A stretch of DNA of 64,000 nucleotides from Palaemon carinicauda (GCF_036898095.1 NC_090766.1:38199471-38263470), one strand, 5' to 3'; shown: positions 48,284-59,212, counted from the stretch's first letter. A program made the numbers and translations. The notes: generated from the sequence alone by a model not told the origin.

Positions 48284-48744
48284 ATCTCAGGCTCCTTTTT
48301 GGACAGGTAGCAGAAGGTTGAGGGCATTGTTATCAGGTTTTAGTCTGCATGAACGAAAAAAGTATGTCTGGCCCTTACTTCTTTCTTCAGCATCCTGGTC
48401 TCTGCATAGCTGACCTCAAACCTCTGCAGGTAAACCATGCTTCCTTGTGTTCCAAGTATTGAGTCAATACTGTCGCGTCCCCCATACCCTGACGAGGTGG
48501 TATTGGGAACGTCCTAACCCAGAGTTCCTTCTGGAACTCCAGGTCAACTGCCTAGGACGGGTCACACTTCTTCCTTCACACACAAGCTTATGTAGGCCAC
48601 ACGTTTCCTTGTGGAGCAAGGAACTTGTGAGGTGCAGGGACTCCTTTTCTCGAGTGCGACTCACTCGGATTCTGAGTCCCCGGGAAAAGCCAAAGCCAGT
48701 ATGGCTGGGGACTTTCCACCCTTCCTAAGGGGTAAGTCACCTAA
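48284..48744 (+). other. 3' noncoding region, copy G
   Basis: Shared with H (54400-54888) and I (62025-62498): GACAGGTAGCAGAAGGTTGAGG, GGTTTTAGTCTGC, a TTTCTTC-rich stretch and CATACCCTGACGAGGTGG. Better conserved than the coding remnants of G and H. Confidence 0.6.
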
Positions 48745-48782
48745 TGTAAATAGCGTGGTTTGTATTTCGGTTACGGAACAAA

Positions 48783-48806
48783 TGACAAATTTGGAGATAA
48801 TTTGTA
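48783..48806 (+). repeat. 24-bp core, right end of copy G
   Basis: TG, ACAAATT, TGGAGAT, AATTTGT, A. Same 2-7-7-7-1 layout as the family 1 core. Confidence 0.85.
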
Positions 48807-49077
48807 TTCTTCCTAACCATACAAACCTTAGCTATTTACACATATTTGCCCGCCAGCCCTGTCCCCTAAGACAAGTCCTACCTCTAAGTGAAGTGAAGCA
48901 GTTCACCGGTGTGTGAGGGGGGAGGGGTAGCTAGCTACCACTCCCCTACCCTCCCCCCCACCCCGCTTACTAGCGCGTGGGTAATACACCCTTGTTAAAT
49001 TCTAATGGCTCGCCATTTCAGCTACGCCGAAAGGTAAACCCAACGTAAATAGCTAAGGTTTGTATGGTTAGGAACAA
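48807..49077 (-). mobile_element. Family 2 mini-element after copy G (271 bp, inverted)
   Basis: On the minus strand it starts with arm TTGTTCCTAACCATACAAAC, then matches the left end of family 2 (CTTTCGGCGTAGCTGAAATG...), then diverges (AGAGGTAGGACTTGTC...) to its own end. Followed by a reverse-oriented core (49078-49101, centre ATCTCTG). Confidence 0.82.
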
Positions 49078-49559
49078 TACAAATTATCTCTGAATTTGTC
49101 ATTTTATGTTGTTCCCGCAGGGTTCCTCCCTAGGGAATTTCTGTTAAATAATTAATTTTATTTTTTCCCAGTTAACTATGCAGTTTTTCTTCGTTCGACT
49201 AAAAGTACCAACAAAGCAGAGCTGTTCTGTTCATGCCTGGGGAATCTGCTGTCACTGCCGTCAATCAGAGGATGTCGTCATGGGCGTCATCACTTCTCTT
49301 AGAAGTACTCCCGTGACAACATGATTAGCACTTCAGATCATCTTAGAACGGTAAAGGAGGTTCGCCTCCAGAGGTTGGACAACTTCCCTTCCTAGGGAAG
49401 CTTCCTCCCCAGGTTTGAGGTTGTTTCTCCCTTCAGAGGGAGAACTTCTCACATCTTAATAAATTTATCATCTCCGACTGCTGTTGCTGCCTTCGCCCAG
49501 ACTACTCTCCCCCCTTGCTGAGTATCTCTTCCTTCAGGGGCGGAGCACTGTCTTGGCAA

Positions 49560-50045
49560 GTCTCTTCTATGAAGTGCTTACCTCTCTTTCACGAGAGAGG
49601 GCACTCATAGAGACTCCTCTTCGGAGGATCGCTACTGTTAAAGGTCAGCTTGCTGATCCACCGGCCCTCAATGGGCGTCATCATGGGCGTCTTCTAGTCT
49701 CTTCTACGAAGTGTTTACCTCTCTCGTTCGCGAGAGAGGCCACTCATAGAGACTCCTCTTCGGAGGATCGCTACTGTTACAAGGTCAGCTTGCTGATCTT
49801 CCGGCCCTCAATGGTCGTCATCATGGGCGTCTTCTAGTCTCTTCTACGAAATGTTCACCTCTCTCGTTCGCGAGAGAGGCCACTCATAGAGACTCCTCTT
49901 CGGAGGATCGCTACTGTTAAAGGTCAGCTTGCTGATCCACTGGCCCTCATGGGCGTCATGACAGGTGTCTTCAAGTCTCTTCTACGAAGTATTCACCTCT
50001 CTCGTTCACGAGAGAGGTCACTCATAGAGATACCTTTTCGGAGGA
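49560..50045 (+). repeat. About 139-bp tandem repeat, four units, copy H
   Basis: ACTCATAG occurs at 49603, 49742, 49882 and 50020 (periods 139, 140, 138). Each unit carries an inverted CTCTCGTTCGCGAGAG-type palindrome and the Gag motif that reads RERALIETPLRR in one frame. Confidence 0.88.
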
Positions 50046-50214
50046 TGAAGCAGACCTACCAGCGCAGCAGACCTAACAGCGCAGCCTTGCGCTGCAACTT
50101 AGTCCATGGACTTCGGTCCTGGAATCTGATGCGGACCTTTTTTACGGTCCCCATCGGTGGATGCTTGCCCTTCCAAGGGCACATCCCAGTTCTTGATCGT
50201 CCTGTCAGCTGACA

Positions 50215-50960
50215 TGCCAACCTACTAGCACTACCTTCGCACGTGTGCGCGCGCTGACGATCTTAAGCGCACGGGCGCCGATGGTCTCCCGCGCGTGCGC
50301 CAATAGTATTGCGTGCACATGCACCAATAGTATTGCGTGCACATGCGCCAATAGTCTTGCGCGCGTGCCAACGGTCTTGCACACGCGCCAATAGTCCTGC
50401 ACGCGTGCATGGCAATTGTCTTCCGAGCGCGCGCCAACAGTCTTCTGCGTGCACGCGCCGACGATTTTCCACGCGCCAATGCTTTTGCGAGCACCTGCCA
50501 ATAGTCTTGCACGCGCACCAACAGTCTTCTGCGCGCGCGCGCCGACAATCTTCAATGGTCTCCCGCGTGCGCGCCGATGATTTTCCGTGCACGCGAGCGC
50601 CAATGCTCTTGCGTGCGCGCCAATAGTCTTGCACGCGCCAATAGTCTTGCATGCGCGCGTGGCAACAGTCTTCCGCGCACGCGCCGACTTTCTTCCGCGC
50701 GCGGGCGGCAAGGGTTTCCTGCGCGGTGCTAACATTATTGCCCGCGTGCGCACCGACTTTCTTCCGCGTACAGTCCCCGATGGTCTCCCGTGCGTACGCA
50801 AACAGTCTTGCATGCGCGCCAACGGCCTTCCGCGCATGCACGCTCCAATAATCTTGAGCGCGCGCACGCAGCCTTCCCCGCGCGCCGACGGTCTTCTGCG
50901 CGCGGGTGCCAATGGTCTGCGGCACACGCGCCAACAGTCTCCACGTAGTACTCTCACGCA
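50215..50960. repeat. CpG-rich alternating purine-pyrimidine repeats, copy H
   Basis: Degenerate units of GCGCGCGCCAATAGTCTTGC type repeated dozens of times with variable spacing. Stop-poor in several frames on both strands, giving overlapping long frames (for example minus 50205-50987) that are by-products. Lies where the Gag Arg-rich segment sits in G and I. Confidence 0.8.
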
Positions 50961-51489
50961 CGTGCCAATGCACCCACCCTTGTGCAACCAGTCACACGCT
51001 TCGGCGCATTCTAGGGAGAATGCACAAAACTACAGTGCCTTACTGCGTGCCAGCACTTTTCCTCACTTTCCTGCGCCCTCCTGCGCAGTTACGGTCTCGG
51101 ATCCAATGCGCCAGCTCTTGCCAAAGAGTCAAGGCTCATGAATCCAATGCACCAGCTCTTGCCTAAGAGCCAGCGCTTGCCTGCTCTCCAGGCAGATATT
51201 AAGCACCAGCATCATCCTGTGTGCCATCGCTCCAGTACTCTCCTACACACTCGCGCAATAGTCAGTAAAAAGGAATAAAACTTTTGGGACAGGTCACCAT
51301 TGCCCCATTCCTCCCCGCAAACACATAAACATTGCCACCGGGGAAAGAGGAATAAGGCTTCACAGAAGGATTCAAGATCCCGAAAATTGCATCCTACAAG
51401 GGGAATTGAAACGGGGAATCCTTGGTCCCTGTCTCTTCTGAAGTTTCTTTTTCCTTGACAGACCACCGTCAGCAAACAGGAAAGCATTA

Positions 51490-51870
51490 ACAGACTGATC
51501 TCTAGATCACTGTTTGCTGATGTCTAGTTTACAGATTACTGATCGCTAGGTCGCCGATCACCAGATCGCCAATTGCTAGCTCAATGCTGATCTTTGACCT
51601 CTAGTCCCTCCAATGACTAACAATCTCCAATTGTTAGCATTTTCAATCACCGATTGCTAGTCAATAACCAGTCATCAGCTTGGTGATCTCTAGATCACCG
51701 ATGGGCAGCTCATCTTTCTTCGATCAGTGAACTCAGCTCACTGATCTCTGACCAGCCCATCTTCAGCTTGCTCATCTCTGACCAACCAGGGGGGGGACCA
51801 TATCAGCTTGCTGATCTCTAACTCACCATCGGCTCACAGACCACCGATTCATCGGTCATTGGCAATTCGC
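51490..51870. repeat. GATC/CTAG-rich short repeats, copy H
   Basis: Degenerate GATCTCTAGATCACCGATC-type units, many locally palindromic. No coding frame. Confidence 0.7.
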
Positions 51871-52140
51871 CTGCAGTTCATGACTCGAACTTACTAGTCA
51901 ACCTCTTCCTGTAGTTTTCTAGATCAGAAGGTATACAATATACTTCTCGCTACTGGCCGTTCGCCATCACACTAAAGTAATCGGCAAACGTTCAACAACC
52001 CTCATCAAGGGCTTGTCAACAGGGAACTACTTGTGAGCACTCTCCAACTGCACAGTAACCACGATACCCAACGGTTAACCATTGATTAACATTCGCCAGA
52101 TTGATTCTATTCTAAGGAATAGCATCAATCCCATCAGGGC

Positions 52141-53040
52141 ATGGTAAGGCTAAGCATTGCCTTCCTTCTGTTAGTTAAAGGAATTCTCTCTCAGAGAAGA
52201 ATTCTTAAACTGGGTATTGCGCCTGATCCTCTACGACACGAGTCACGACTCCAGCTTCGACAATCTTCCATGCAAAAGGATCCGCAAGGAGCTGTCCCTT
52301 TGTGTCGATGCCCACACCATGTTGGAGTTCGAACAAGGGCTAAGACCTCAGGTCTTCATTTGCTCACTGGACCTAAAGGACACTTACGCCCAGGTCCAAA
52401 CCATCCCTCTAGGAAGGTTGGAAGATTCAGTCTAGACAAACAAGAAACACCAGTTCAAGGCACTGTGCTTCGGTCTTTCCACCACACCCATCCTGGTCTC
52501 ACAGGATCAGCTTCTGTCTCCTCTGTCTTGGGACGACTGAAGGACCTTAGCAGACTCAGTGGCAACCTTGTATTAACACTGGAACTTCTGAAGTCTTTTT
52601 ACAAAGATCCAGTGATCAGGGTAAACCTACGGAAGTCTAATCTACTTCCCTCCCAGAAGATTGGTGTGTCTGGGAATGATTCTAGACACCAATCTCCACA
52701 AAACCTTCTCGAACGAGAACGACTCCCATGCTAAAACACTTGAGTAGGAAAAAAGAAGAGAGGAGGGACCATACTGCTGCACCACATGACCTCAGCCCTC
52801 TGGACATAGTCTGAAAGTACCTTCACTTAAATTTCTTAAGAGATGAAGGCCAACTTTCCGGTCCTTCAGCAGCCTCATCAGTTCCTAACAGACCACTCAG
52901 TGATGTGATGGACAAAACACCACACACTACATAGAGACTCACATCGACAAGCAAAAAGGAACTTGCTCGTAGCCTCTTCCCATCTAACAGTATAAACACT
53001 AAGATGGGCCAAAGTTCATTCAGTACCACTATCAGCTCGC
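52141..53040 (+). pseudogene. RT and RNase H relic, copy H
   Basis: RT motif B remnant LCFGLSTTP near 52470; thumb NLRKSNLLPSQKIG near 52625; motif C decayed (CTTGGGACGAC where copy I has TATCTGGACGAC). RNase H is strongly decayed, but the codon corresponding to the TAG of copy I is TGG here (near 53005). Confidence 0.72.
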
Positions 53041-54400
53041 TTCATTCCAGACTGGAAGAACGTGCTCGCCGACAATCTGTGCACAGCATCTCGGATAAGG
53101 TATACCGAATGGACTTTGGATCGCCTTGTAGCCAACAAAGTCCTGCCTTTACGAGGTCCTCCAACTAGGGGTCTGTTCCCAACGCTCCTGAATCCCAGGC
53201 TGCCGTTGCTCCCCAGCCCCAGACGCCAAGGCTCTCTGGTAACAATGGTGGGTACAACAATGACGTTTATGTCTCGTCCCTGTTTTATCTGGAGAACGGC
53301 ACTCGAGAAGGCTAGAACATCGGTCAACCTCTCAAGGACTCTCCTAGCTCCGTCATGGCATTATGCAGAACGGTTTCCAAACCTTTTGCAGCTCCTGATA
53401 GAGTCTACAAGAGAACCCTCTCCACATCACAGACAACCCACTTCGACACCTTTCACAAGCTATAGCTTTGCTATGATTGTACGCCTGGAGACTACCCAAT
53501 ACCTCTTTGCGAAAATGTTGTCTAAATATCTGAGGAATTCCTCAGCATCAGTCTACCAGGCAGCGTAACGTCTTGTGTGGTTGGTGTCATGTGAAAGAGT
53601 GTGTCTCCTCTCGATTCCAGCAATAGCGGAATCCTCGAGTATATACAAGAGGAAAAGACCCCCTGTTCAGTTTCGACAGGTAAAGATGATCACTCAACCT
53701 TGATCCTTCACCTTCAAACTGAAAGAAAGGGACACCCTCTCATCAATAGACTTTTCCTAACTCATACGGACTTACAACTTGCCTTTCCCCTGTCGGAATT
53801 GAGACCTTCCTCTCGGAACTTGGTGAAAATTCTCCGAACCCTAAAGGGACCTCCTTATGTTCCACTTCACCAGGCAACAAATATTTTCCTAGTTTAAGAA
53901 GACAATTTTCCTACACACTCGGACAGCAACCATACGAGTCAAGGAACTTCATGGTCTCTCTTTTGACATCGCCCATTATTGAGAAGGGTGAAAGACAATG
54001 TTCAGTTTCGTACCTGAGTATGTCGTCAGACACAGTCTCCAGAGGTGACGGATCCTACACAAGTCTCCACTCGGTAATGGATGATCCAGATCATCCGTTG
54101 CTGTACCTAGGGTAAGGTATGAGACTTTACCTAAAGAAAACGGCAACAGCCCACCTGGGTCCCTTCTGTTGTCATCAGCACTGGGAGAGACTAGAGAAGG
54201 ATCACCAAAACAGGATCTTGACATGACGACTCACAGTGTCAGGGGCATATCTATGCCCCTGGTCCTTCTTAGCAGATTACTCTACAATAAAGGATGTGAA
54301 TGATCCAGGTGACTTTCACAACCTTTTTCCTGCAAGATGTGTCCCAAAGGAACTCGATACGATCTCTATCGGTCCGGTGGTGGCTGCACAACAGCTGGTT
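53041..54400 (+). pseudogene. Connector and tyrosine recombinase relic, copy H
   Basis: Starts KNVLADNLCTASRI (for RNVLADSLSRASQI), ends LDTISIGPVVAAQQLV, nearly as in copy I (LDTFSIGPVVAAQQLV). Between them are many indels. The segment with the catalytic tyrosine is scrambled. Confidence 0.72.
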
Positions 54401-54888
54401 GTATACCTCAAGCTCCTTATTGGACAAGTAGCAGAAGGTTGAGGGCACTGTTACCCGGTTTTAGTCTGCATGAATGAAAAGATTTGACTGGCTCTTATTC
54501 CTTTCTTCATCCTACCCTCTCGTGGGGAAAGCAGCATCCTGGGTTCTCTGCATAAGCTGACCTCAAACCACTGCAGGTAAACCATGCTCCCTTGTGTACC
54601 TAGTATTAAGCTGATACTGTTGCGTCCCCATACCCTGGCGAGTTGGTATTGGGAAGTCTTGGTTACATCAGGTTTTTCCTACATAGACTGAATAACTTTA
54701 CCTAGACAGTCACACTTCTGCACGCCTCAACACACAGCTTGCGTAGGCCGTGGACCTTGTGTAGCAAGGTTTAGCGAGGACAGGGACTCCTTATTTTTGA
54801 GTACTAACATACTCAGATAAGGAGCCCCTGGGCAAAGCCAAAAGCCAGACTGGTAGGGACGTCCACCCTTCCTAATGGGTGAGGCACC
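54401..54888 (+). other. 3' noncoding region, copy H
   Basis: Homologous to the 3' regions of G and I (GCAGAAGGTTGAGGGCAC, GGTTTTAGTCTGCATGAA). No coding frame. Confidence 0.6.
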
Positions 54889-54893
54889 CCTAA

Positions 54894-54990
54894 TAAATAG
54901 CGTGGTTTGTATTCCAGTTACGGAGCAAATGACAAATTCATAGATAATTTGTATTTGTTCCATAACCGAAATACAAACCACGCTATTTAC
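54894..54990. repeat. H/I junction hairpin with 24-bp core
   Basis: Right arm of H (about 54894-54929) and left arm of I (54954-54990) are inverted repeats of the TTTGTTCCGTAACCG type. Core 54930-54953 reads TG, ACAAATT, CATAGAT, AATTTGT, A. Head-to-tail junction built exactly as in the family 1 array. Confidence 0.88.
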
Positions 54991-55266
54991 ATTGGGTTTA
55001 CCTTTCGGCGTAGCTGAAATGACGAGCCAATAGTTTTTAACAAGGGTTAACTATCCCCGCGCTAGTTAGCGGGGTTAGGGGAAGGGATAGCTTGCTACCC
55101 CTCCCCCCCCACACCCCACACACCGGTGATTTGCTTCACTTCACTTTTGGCTCCGGCGATGAACAGACGTGTCTGTCCATTGTCCTCGTTGACAGCCTTT
55201 AATCTTTTTCTGCTTTTTCTTTCAGTTTGTGTGTGTGTTAGAAGTTGACCACCTTTATTGTTCGCT

Positions 55267-56178
55267 ATGTGCAAGTGCCCTGGAATTGCCGGCCGCCCTT
55301 GTGGTACTTTTATGTCGGCCGTGGACACGGATCCTCACACCCTTTGCCCGCAGTGTCGAGGCAGATGGTGTGATCAGGAAAATACGTGTAGTGAGTGCAG
55401 GGAGTGGTCTGCCTCCCAGTGGGAGAGGATTGTCCGCCGACGTAAGAAGAAGTCCAAGAGAGACCGTTCTCCTTCTGGGGTTGCCTTGAAGGAGGAAGGT
55501 TCTCGGGACTCTTCTTTCGCCGCCCAAACCTCCTTCGAAGCTCCCCCTCATTTGGCTCCTAAGGAGAGTCGGCCGAGTGGGAGCGCAGGCCCTAGTTCTG
55601 TTTCCCGACCTTGGGTTGGGGGAGAGGGCGTCGCCTCCCATAGCGGGGCGGTTCCTCCTCCTCCTCCGGGGGAGGTTATTAATGAATCTTTGTCTAACGA
55701 TGATCTTTTTCAGATTTGGGCTTCCCTTGGGCTTAAGGGCCTGCCCTCCAGGGTAGCCCTGATTGACCTTGTCCATTTAGGGGCCGCTGTTAAGCAGTCG
55801 CCGGTGATAGCAGAGGTAGATCCTCAGTCTATCGTTGACGTCGTGGTGACAGAGGCTTCCGACGGGGCGAGTCAATCCTCTGCAGGTGCAGTTGTGGATG
55901 TTGGTGCTGACGGCTCTCCTCCCCCTTCTGTACATCCTTCGAAGGGGGAAGGGAGTCCCGCGGGCTCTTCTGCTGTCCAGCTTCCCTCTAAGGAGAGTGC
56001 TTTGACTGAGACTCCCCTTCGGAGGACTGATGGTCCTGACGATCTTCCTCGTGGCCGCCTTCGCCGTAAGGCTCACCGTTCGCTGCGTCGCAAGGGCCTC
56101 CCATCTCCTTATAAGGGTGCTAAGAGGCACCTTTTTGGATCTTCTCCTTCTTCCTCCGAAGGGGACTCCTCGCCGTAA
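55267..56178 (+). CDS. Gag-like ORF1 N-terminal part with Cys/His cluster
   Basis: 303 codons from ATG 55267, the first ATG after an acceptor-like TTTTTCTTTCAG at about 55214-55225. Residues 2-44 form a Cys/His cluster (C2, C4, C12, H24, C27, C30, C35, C41, C44; motif HTLCPQCRGRWC), as in Gag-like proteins of DIRS elements, likely metal-binding. A lysine/arginine stretch follows (about 57-67), then a Ser/Pro-rich and acidic middle, and a basic C-terminus (RRKAHRSLRRKG). It would package element RNA in cytoplasmic particles. It ends at 56178, while homologous Gag sequence continues in other frames, so it may be truncated. Copies G, H and J do not show the cluster. Confidence 0.75.
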   Translation: MCKCPGIAGRPCGTFMSAVDTDPHTLCPQCRGRWCDQENTCSECREWSASQWERIVRRRKKKSKRDRSPSGVALKEEGSRDSSFAAQTSFEAPPHLAPKESRPSGSAGPSSVSRPWVGGEGVASHSGAVPPPPPGEVINESLSNDDLFQIWASLGLKGLPSRVALIDLVHLGAAVKQSPVIAEVDPQSIVDVVVTEASDGASQSSAGAVVDVGADGSPPPSVHPSKGEGSPAGSSAVQLPSKESALTETPLRRTDGPDDLPRGRLRRKAHRSLRRKGLPSPYKGAKRHLFGSSPSSSEGDSSP

Positions 56179-56335
56179 ACAGCCTGCAGCTCCAGCTTCC
56201 TTAGACCTCTCTGGGGATCGGTCTCCTACGCCTTCCAGACCTTCAACTTCTGGGGCAGATGATCAGCAACTTGACCTCGTCACCTGACGGGCAACGGTCC
56301 CTTCGGGGCAAAGGGATTCTTCCCTTGCGCGTGCA

Positions 56336-57373
56336 GTGTTAGCGCACAGGCGCTCTCCTGCTCGTCAGCGCTCTCCTGTTCGTCAGCGATCTCCTGTTCG
56401 CCAGTGCTTTCCTGATGATCGCCCCTCTTCTCGCCAGCGCTCTCCTGAGGACATCCTTCAACCTGTTGTTCCTGTTGAGCGCCCAGCGCGCCAGCGTTCC
56501 CCTGCTCGCCCTTCTGCAGTGTTAGCGCACAGGCGCTCTCCTGCTCGTCAGCGCTCTTCTGACCGTCAGCGCTCTCCTGTTCGTCAGCGCTCTTCTGAGG
56601 ACCATCGCCCCACTGCTCGCCAGCGCTCCCCTGTGGTCTCCGAATATCCTGCAGTTCCTGTTGTGCGCCCCACGCGCCATCAGTCTCCTGAGTACCCTCG
56701 CGATCCTCAGCTTGTTCCTGCACAACATCGCTCGCGTTCTTCAGCGCATTTCTAAAACGCACGTACGCCCCCGCGCCTCCTGTTCCTGTAACTGTTCGTG
56801 AACGTTCGCCTTTGCGCCCCGCGCCGACTGTTCCCTCACAGGATTCCACGCATTGGCCTCTTGCTCGCCAGCATTCACAGACGATTCAACAATCGCCTGC
56901 TCGTCAGCGTTCTCCTGAGCGTCAGCGATCACCTGAACATCGGCGATCTCCAGACCGCCCGCGTGACCTATCGCCTGCGCAAGCGTTCTCCAACGCGCCG
57001 TCGCCCAGAAGATCTGGAAGGACATTTGTCGCCCTCTGTTAGCTCGCCCTCACGCGGTCGTTCGCCTACGCGATCTACGGGCTATCGCTCGCCAACGTGT
57101 CACCATGCGCCAACGCGCCATCGCTCGCCTGCGCGCCAGGGTTCACCAGCGCACTACCGATCGCCTGCTCGCAATCGCTCTCCCACGCGCTACAAGTCTC
57201 CTGACCAATGTCGTTCTCGCTCGCCCGCGCGTCAACACGCTCCCTCGCCGACGCGCCAATGCGTTCGTTCACTGGTTCGCCCACGCGCTCGTTCGCCTGT
57301 ACGCCCGCTCGCCCGCGCGACCGCTCGCCTGCGCGCCCGCGCAACCGTTCGCGCCGAATTTCGCTGCCCGTGA
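56336..57373 (+). pseudogene. RSP-repeat segment of Gag, copy I
   Basis: Frames 56336-56755 and 56798-57373 read long runs of Arg-Ser-Pro repeats (RSPARQRSPVRQ and variants), resembling RS domains of splicing factors. The frames differ and are separated by stops, so the segment is not continuous with ORF1 as assembled. Basic, probably RNA-binding; function inferred from composition only. Confidence 0.65.
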
Positions 57374-59212
57374 CAGCAGCAGGAACGCGTGTTGCCAGAC
57401 CGCGCTCAGGATCGCCTCCACCAAAGCGCAGGACTCTTGTGCAGGACAGAGAAGACACTTCAGAGAGGTCAGTGCGTCTTTCTTCCCCTTTTCCTTTTCA
57501 GGCAGGTCCAGTGGTGTCCACTCCGAAGGATCGCCCGATCCCCTTCCCTCTAGCGGGGATTTCGGACTCTGTGTCCGTGGAGCGACAGACTTGGTTTGGT
57601 CCTCTGATGCGGGCGTTAGTGAAGGCTTTGAAGCCAGCACTCGCCGATCAGGGGCACAAGCCAACGACTGCCTCACCTTCGCTGAAGAGAAGGAGAGGAG
57701 TGGACTTCGTGGTGACTTCCCCCGAGGGAGAAGTTGCTTCCTAAGAGGTCTGTCGGGAAGGCCCCATCCCCTTCGCAGGCGTTTTCTCCTTCTCCCGTGG
57801 ACAAGGCTTTTCCGTCCTCGGGTGAGTACAGTGAGGGGATAGTCTCCCCCTCGGCACCAAGGGGGGAGCCTTCTCTTCATGGAGGAAAATCGTCTCGCGC
57901 GGAAGGTGCTCTCCGAACCTCTTTGTTGGGATCCTGTATCCCTCCCAGGAGGGAACCCAAGGACTCCAAGACCATCCCGAAATCGTCTTCAAGGATTCGC
58001 CAGGAACCCGCTTCTCCCCGGGAGAACGTCCACGCTTCGCCCCAGGAAGAGATTCCGGGGACGGGAGACTTAGCTGCCAGCCCGCAAGGAGGAGACCAGC
58101 AGGAATCTAAACATGCCTTCTGGCAGGTCCTGAGCCTGATGAGGCAACTCAACGGGTTCATGGATCCCGTGGTCGCCCCCCAAGAAGGCAAGGACACGGT
58201 CCTGGACCAAGTGTTCGATGTTCAGAAGGCCCCTAAGACCAGTGCGGCTCTGCCCTGGTCTCGGGGATTGAAGAGTGCCAGAGCCAGGGCCAATGCCCAA
58301 CTCGCGATTCTTGCCTCCTCCAGTCGTTCCTCTGCCGGGAACAAACTCATCCCACCTCCTCGTCTCCAGCAGAGGAGGTATTTTGAGATCTTGGGTGAGT
58401 CTAGTCTCGCTCTTCCTCTCCATCACTCCGTAGAAGAGCTGGCTAAGGGAGTTCCTTTCGAGAAGCTCTCCGCCCGGCAGGTGTCGTTCTCGGCGTCGGA
58501 GATCCTGAGCCATGAGAAGGTCGCGAAGTGCGCCATGCAGGCCACTTCGTGGCTGGATATATGGCTAGGAACTCTGGGCATCCTATTGCGCTCCGAGGAC
58601 TTGTCTAAGGAGACCAATAGGAAGGCCCTGGAGACCTTCTTACTCTCGGGCACCTGCTCCATCGAGTTCCTGGCGCACCAGGTCACCACCCTGTGGGCCA
58701 ACTCGGTATTGAAGCGGCGTGATGCGGTGACCGAGAGGTTCCACCCGAAGGTCCCTGTCGTGGATGTCTATAGACTCAGACATGCTTCCCTCCTTGGGGA
58801 GAATCTGTTGGAGCCACAGGATATGGAGCGAACGGCTGAGAGGTGGAGGAAATCTAGCCAGGACTCCTTCCTCCATAGGGCCCTTACAGCTCGGCCCTAT
58901 AAGCCTCCAGCTCCGCAGCAACAGCAGCAGCAGCCTCGTAAGTCACTGAAGCAGGCACCGGCAGCTAAGTGGTGTCTAAGCCCCAGCCCTCTCCAGCCAA
59001 GGTCAAGAGGGGCGGTAAGTCTTCTAGGGGAGGCAAGACTCCTAGAGGGAGCGGCAGCGGCAGCAAACACTAGGAGTGGCAATCCCCCCACGTGTCCACC
59101 TGTGGGGGGATGCCTTCAACGTTGCGCGCACAGGTGGCAGCAACACGGGGCCGATGCTTGGACGGTTTTGGTGATCGGCCAAGGCTATCGCGTCCCGTTC
59201 ATAACATCTTAA
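57208..59212 (+). pseudogene. Gag capsid-like region leading into the RT start, copy I
   Basis: Frame 57208-57744 (PLMRALVKALKPAL) passes into the 57734-59212 frame at a five-C run (57719-57723), probably a one-base insertion. The second frame, 492 codons and without an ATG at its start, carries the conserved-looking block ILSHEKVAKCAMQATSWLDI and YRLRHASLLGENLL, then a poly-Gln stretch. Near 58970 a basic Gly/Lys/Arg tail reads in another frame. The frame then enters the RT N-terminal block (VGGCLQR, GADAWTVLVIGQGYRVPF) and stops at TAA 59210-59212. The Gag and RT parts normally overlap or are separate. Confidence 0.7.

Larger units (their letters stand above)
41484..48782 (+). mobile_element. 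Family 2 DIRS-like copy G (7.3 kb, degenerate, complete ends)
   Basis: Left end TTTGTTCCGTAACCG at 41484, right end complementary to it at 48782. Order: leader, Gag-like region with RSP repeats, Gag capsid-like region, RT and RNase H interrupted by a 5S rRNA gene copy, YR, 3' region. Many frameshifts and stops; all proteins are inactive. No core precedes the left end. Confidence 0.88.
49102..54929 (+). mobile_element. Family 2 DIRS-like copy H (5'-truncated, degenerate)
   Basis: No left arm; it starts in leader sequence matching the end of fragment J (GTTAAATAATTAATTTTATT), so it may be the remainder of J split by copy G, or a separate truncated copy. The right arm is present (up to 54929) and joins copy I through a core. 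Most Gag capsid sequence is replaced by low-complexity repeats; RT, RH and YR are relics. Confidence 0.78.

Noticed and set aside
50205..50987. 260-codon minus-strand Ala/Arg-rich frame
   Set aside because: Overlapping frames on both strands arise because the CpG-rich repeat has few stop codons; composition only.
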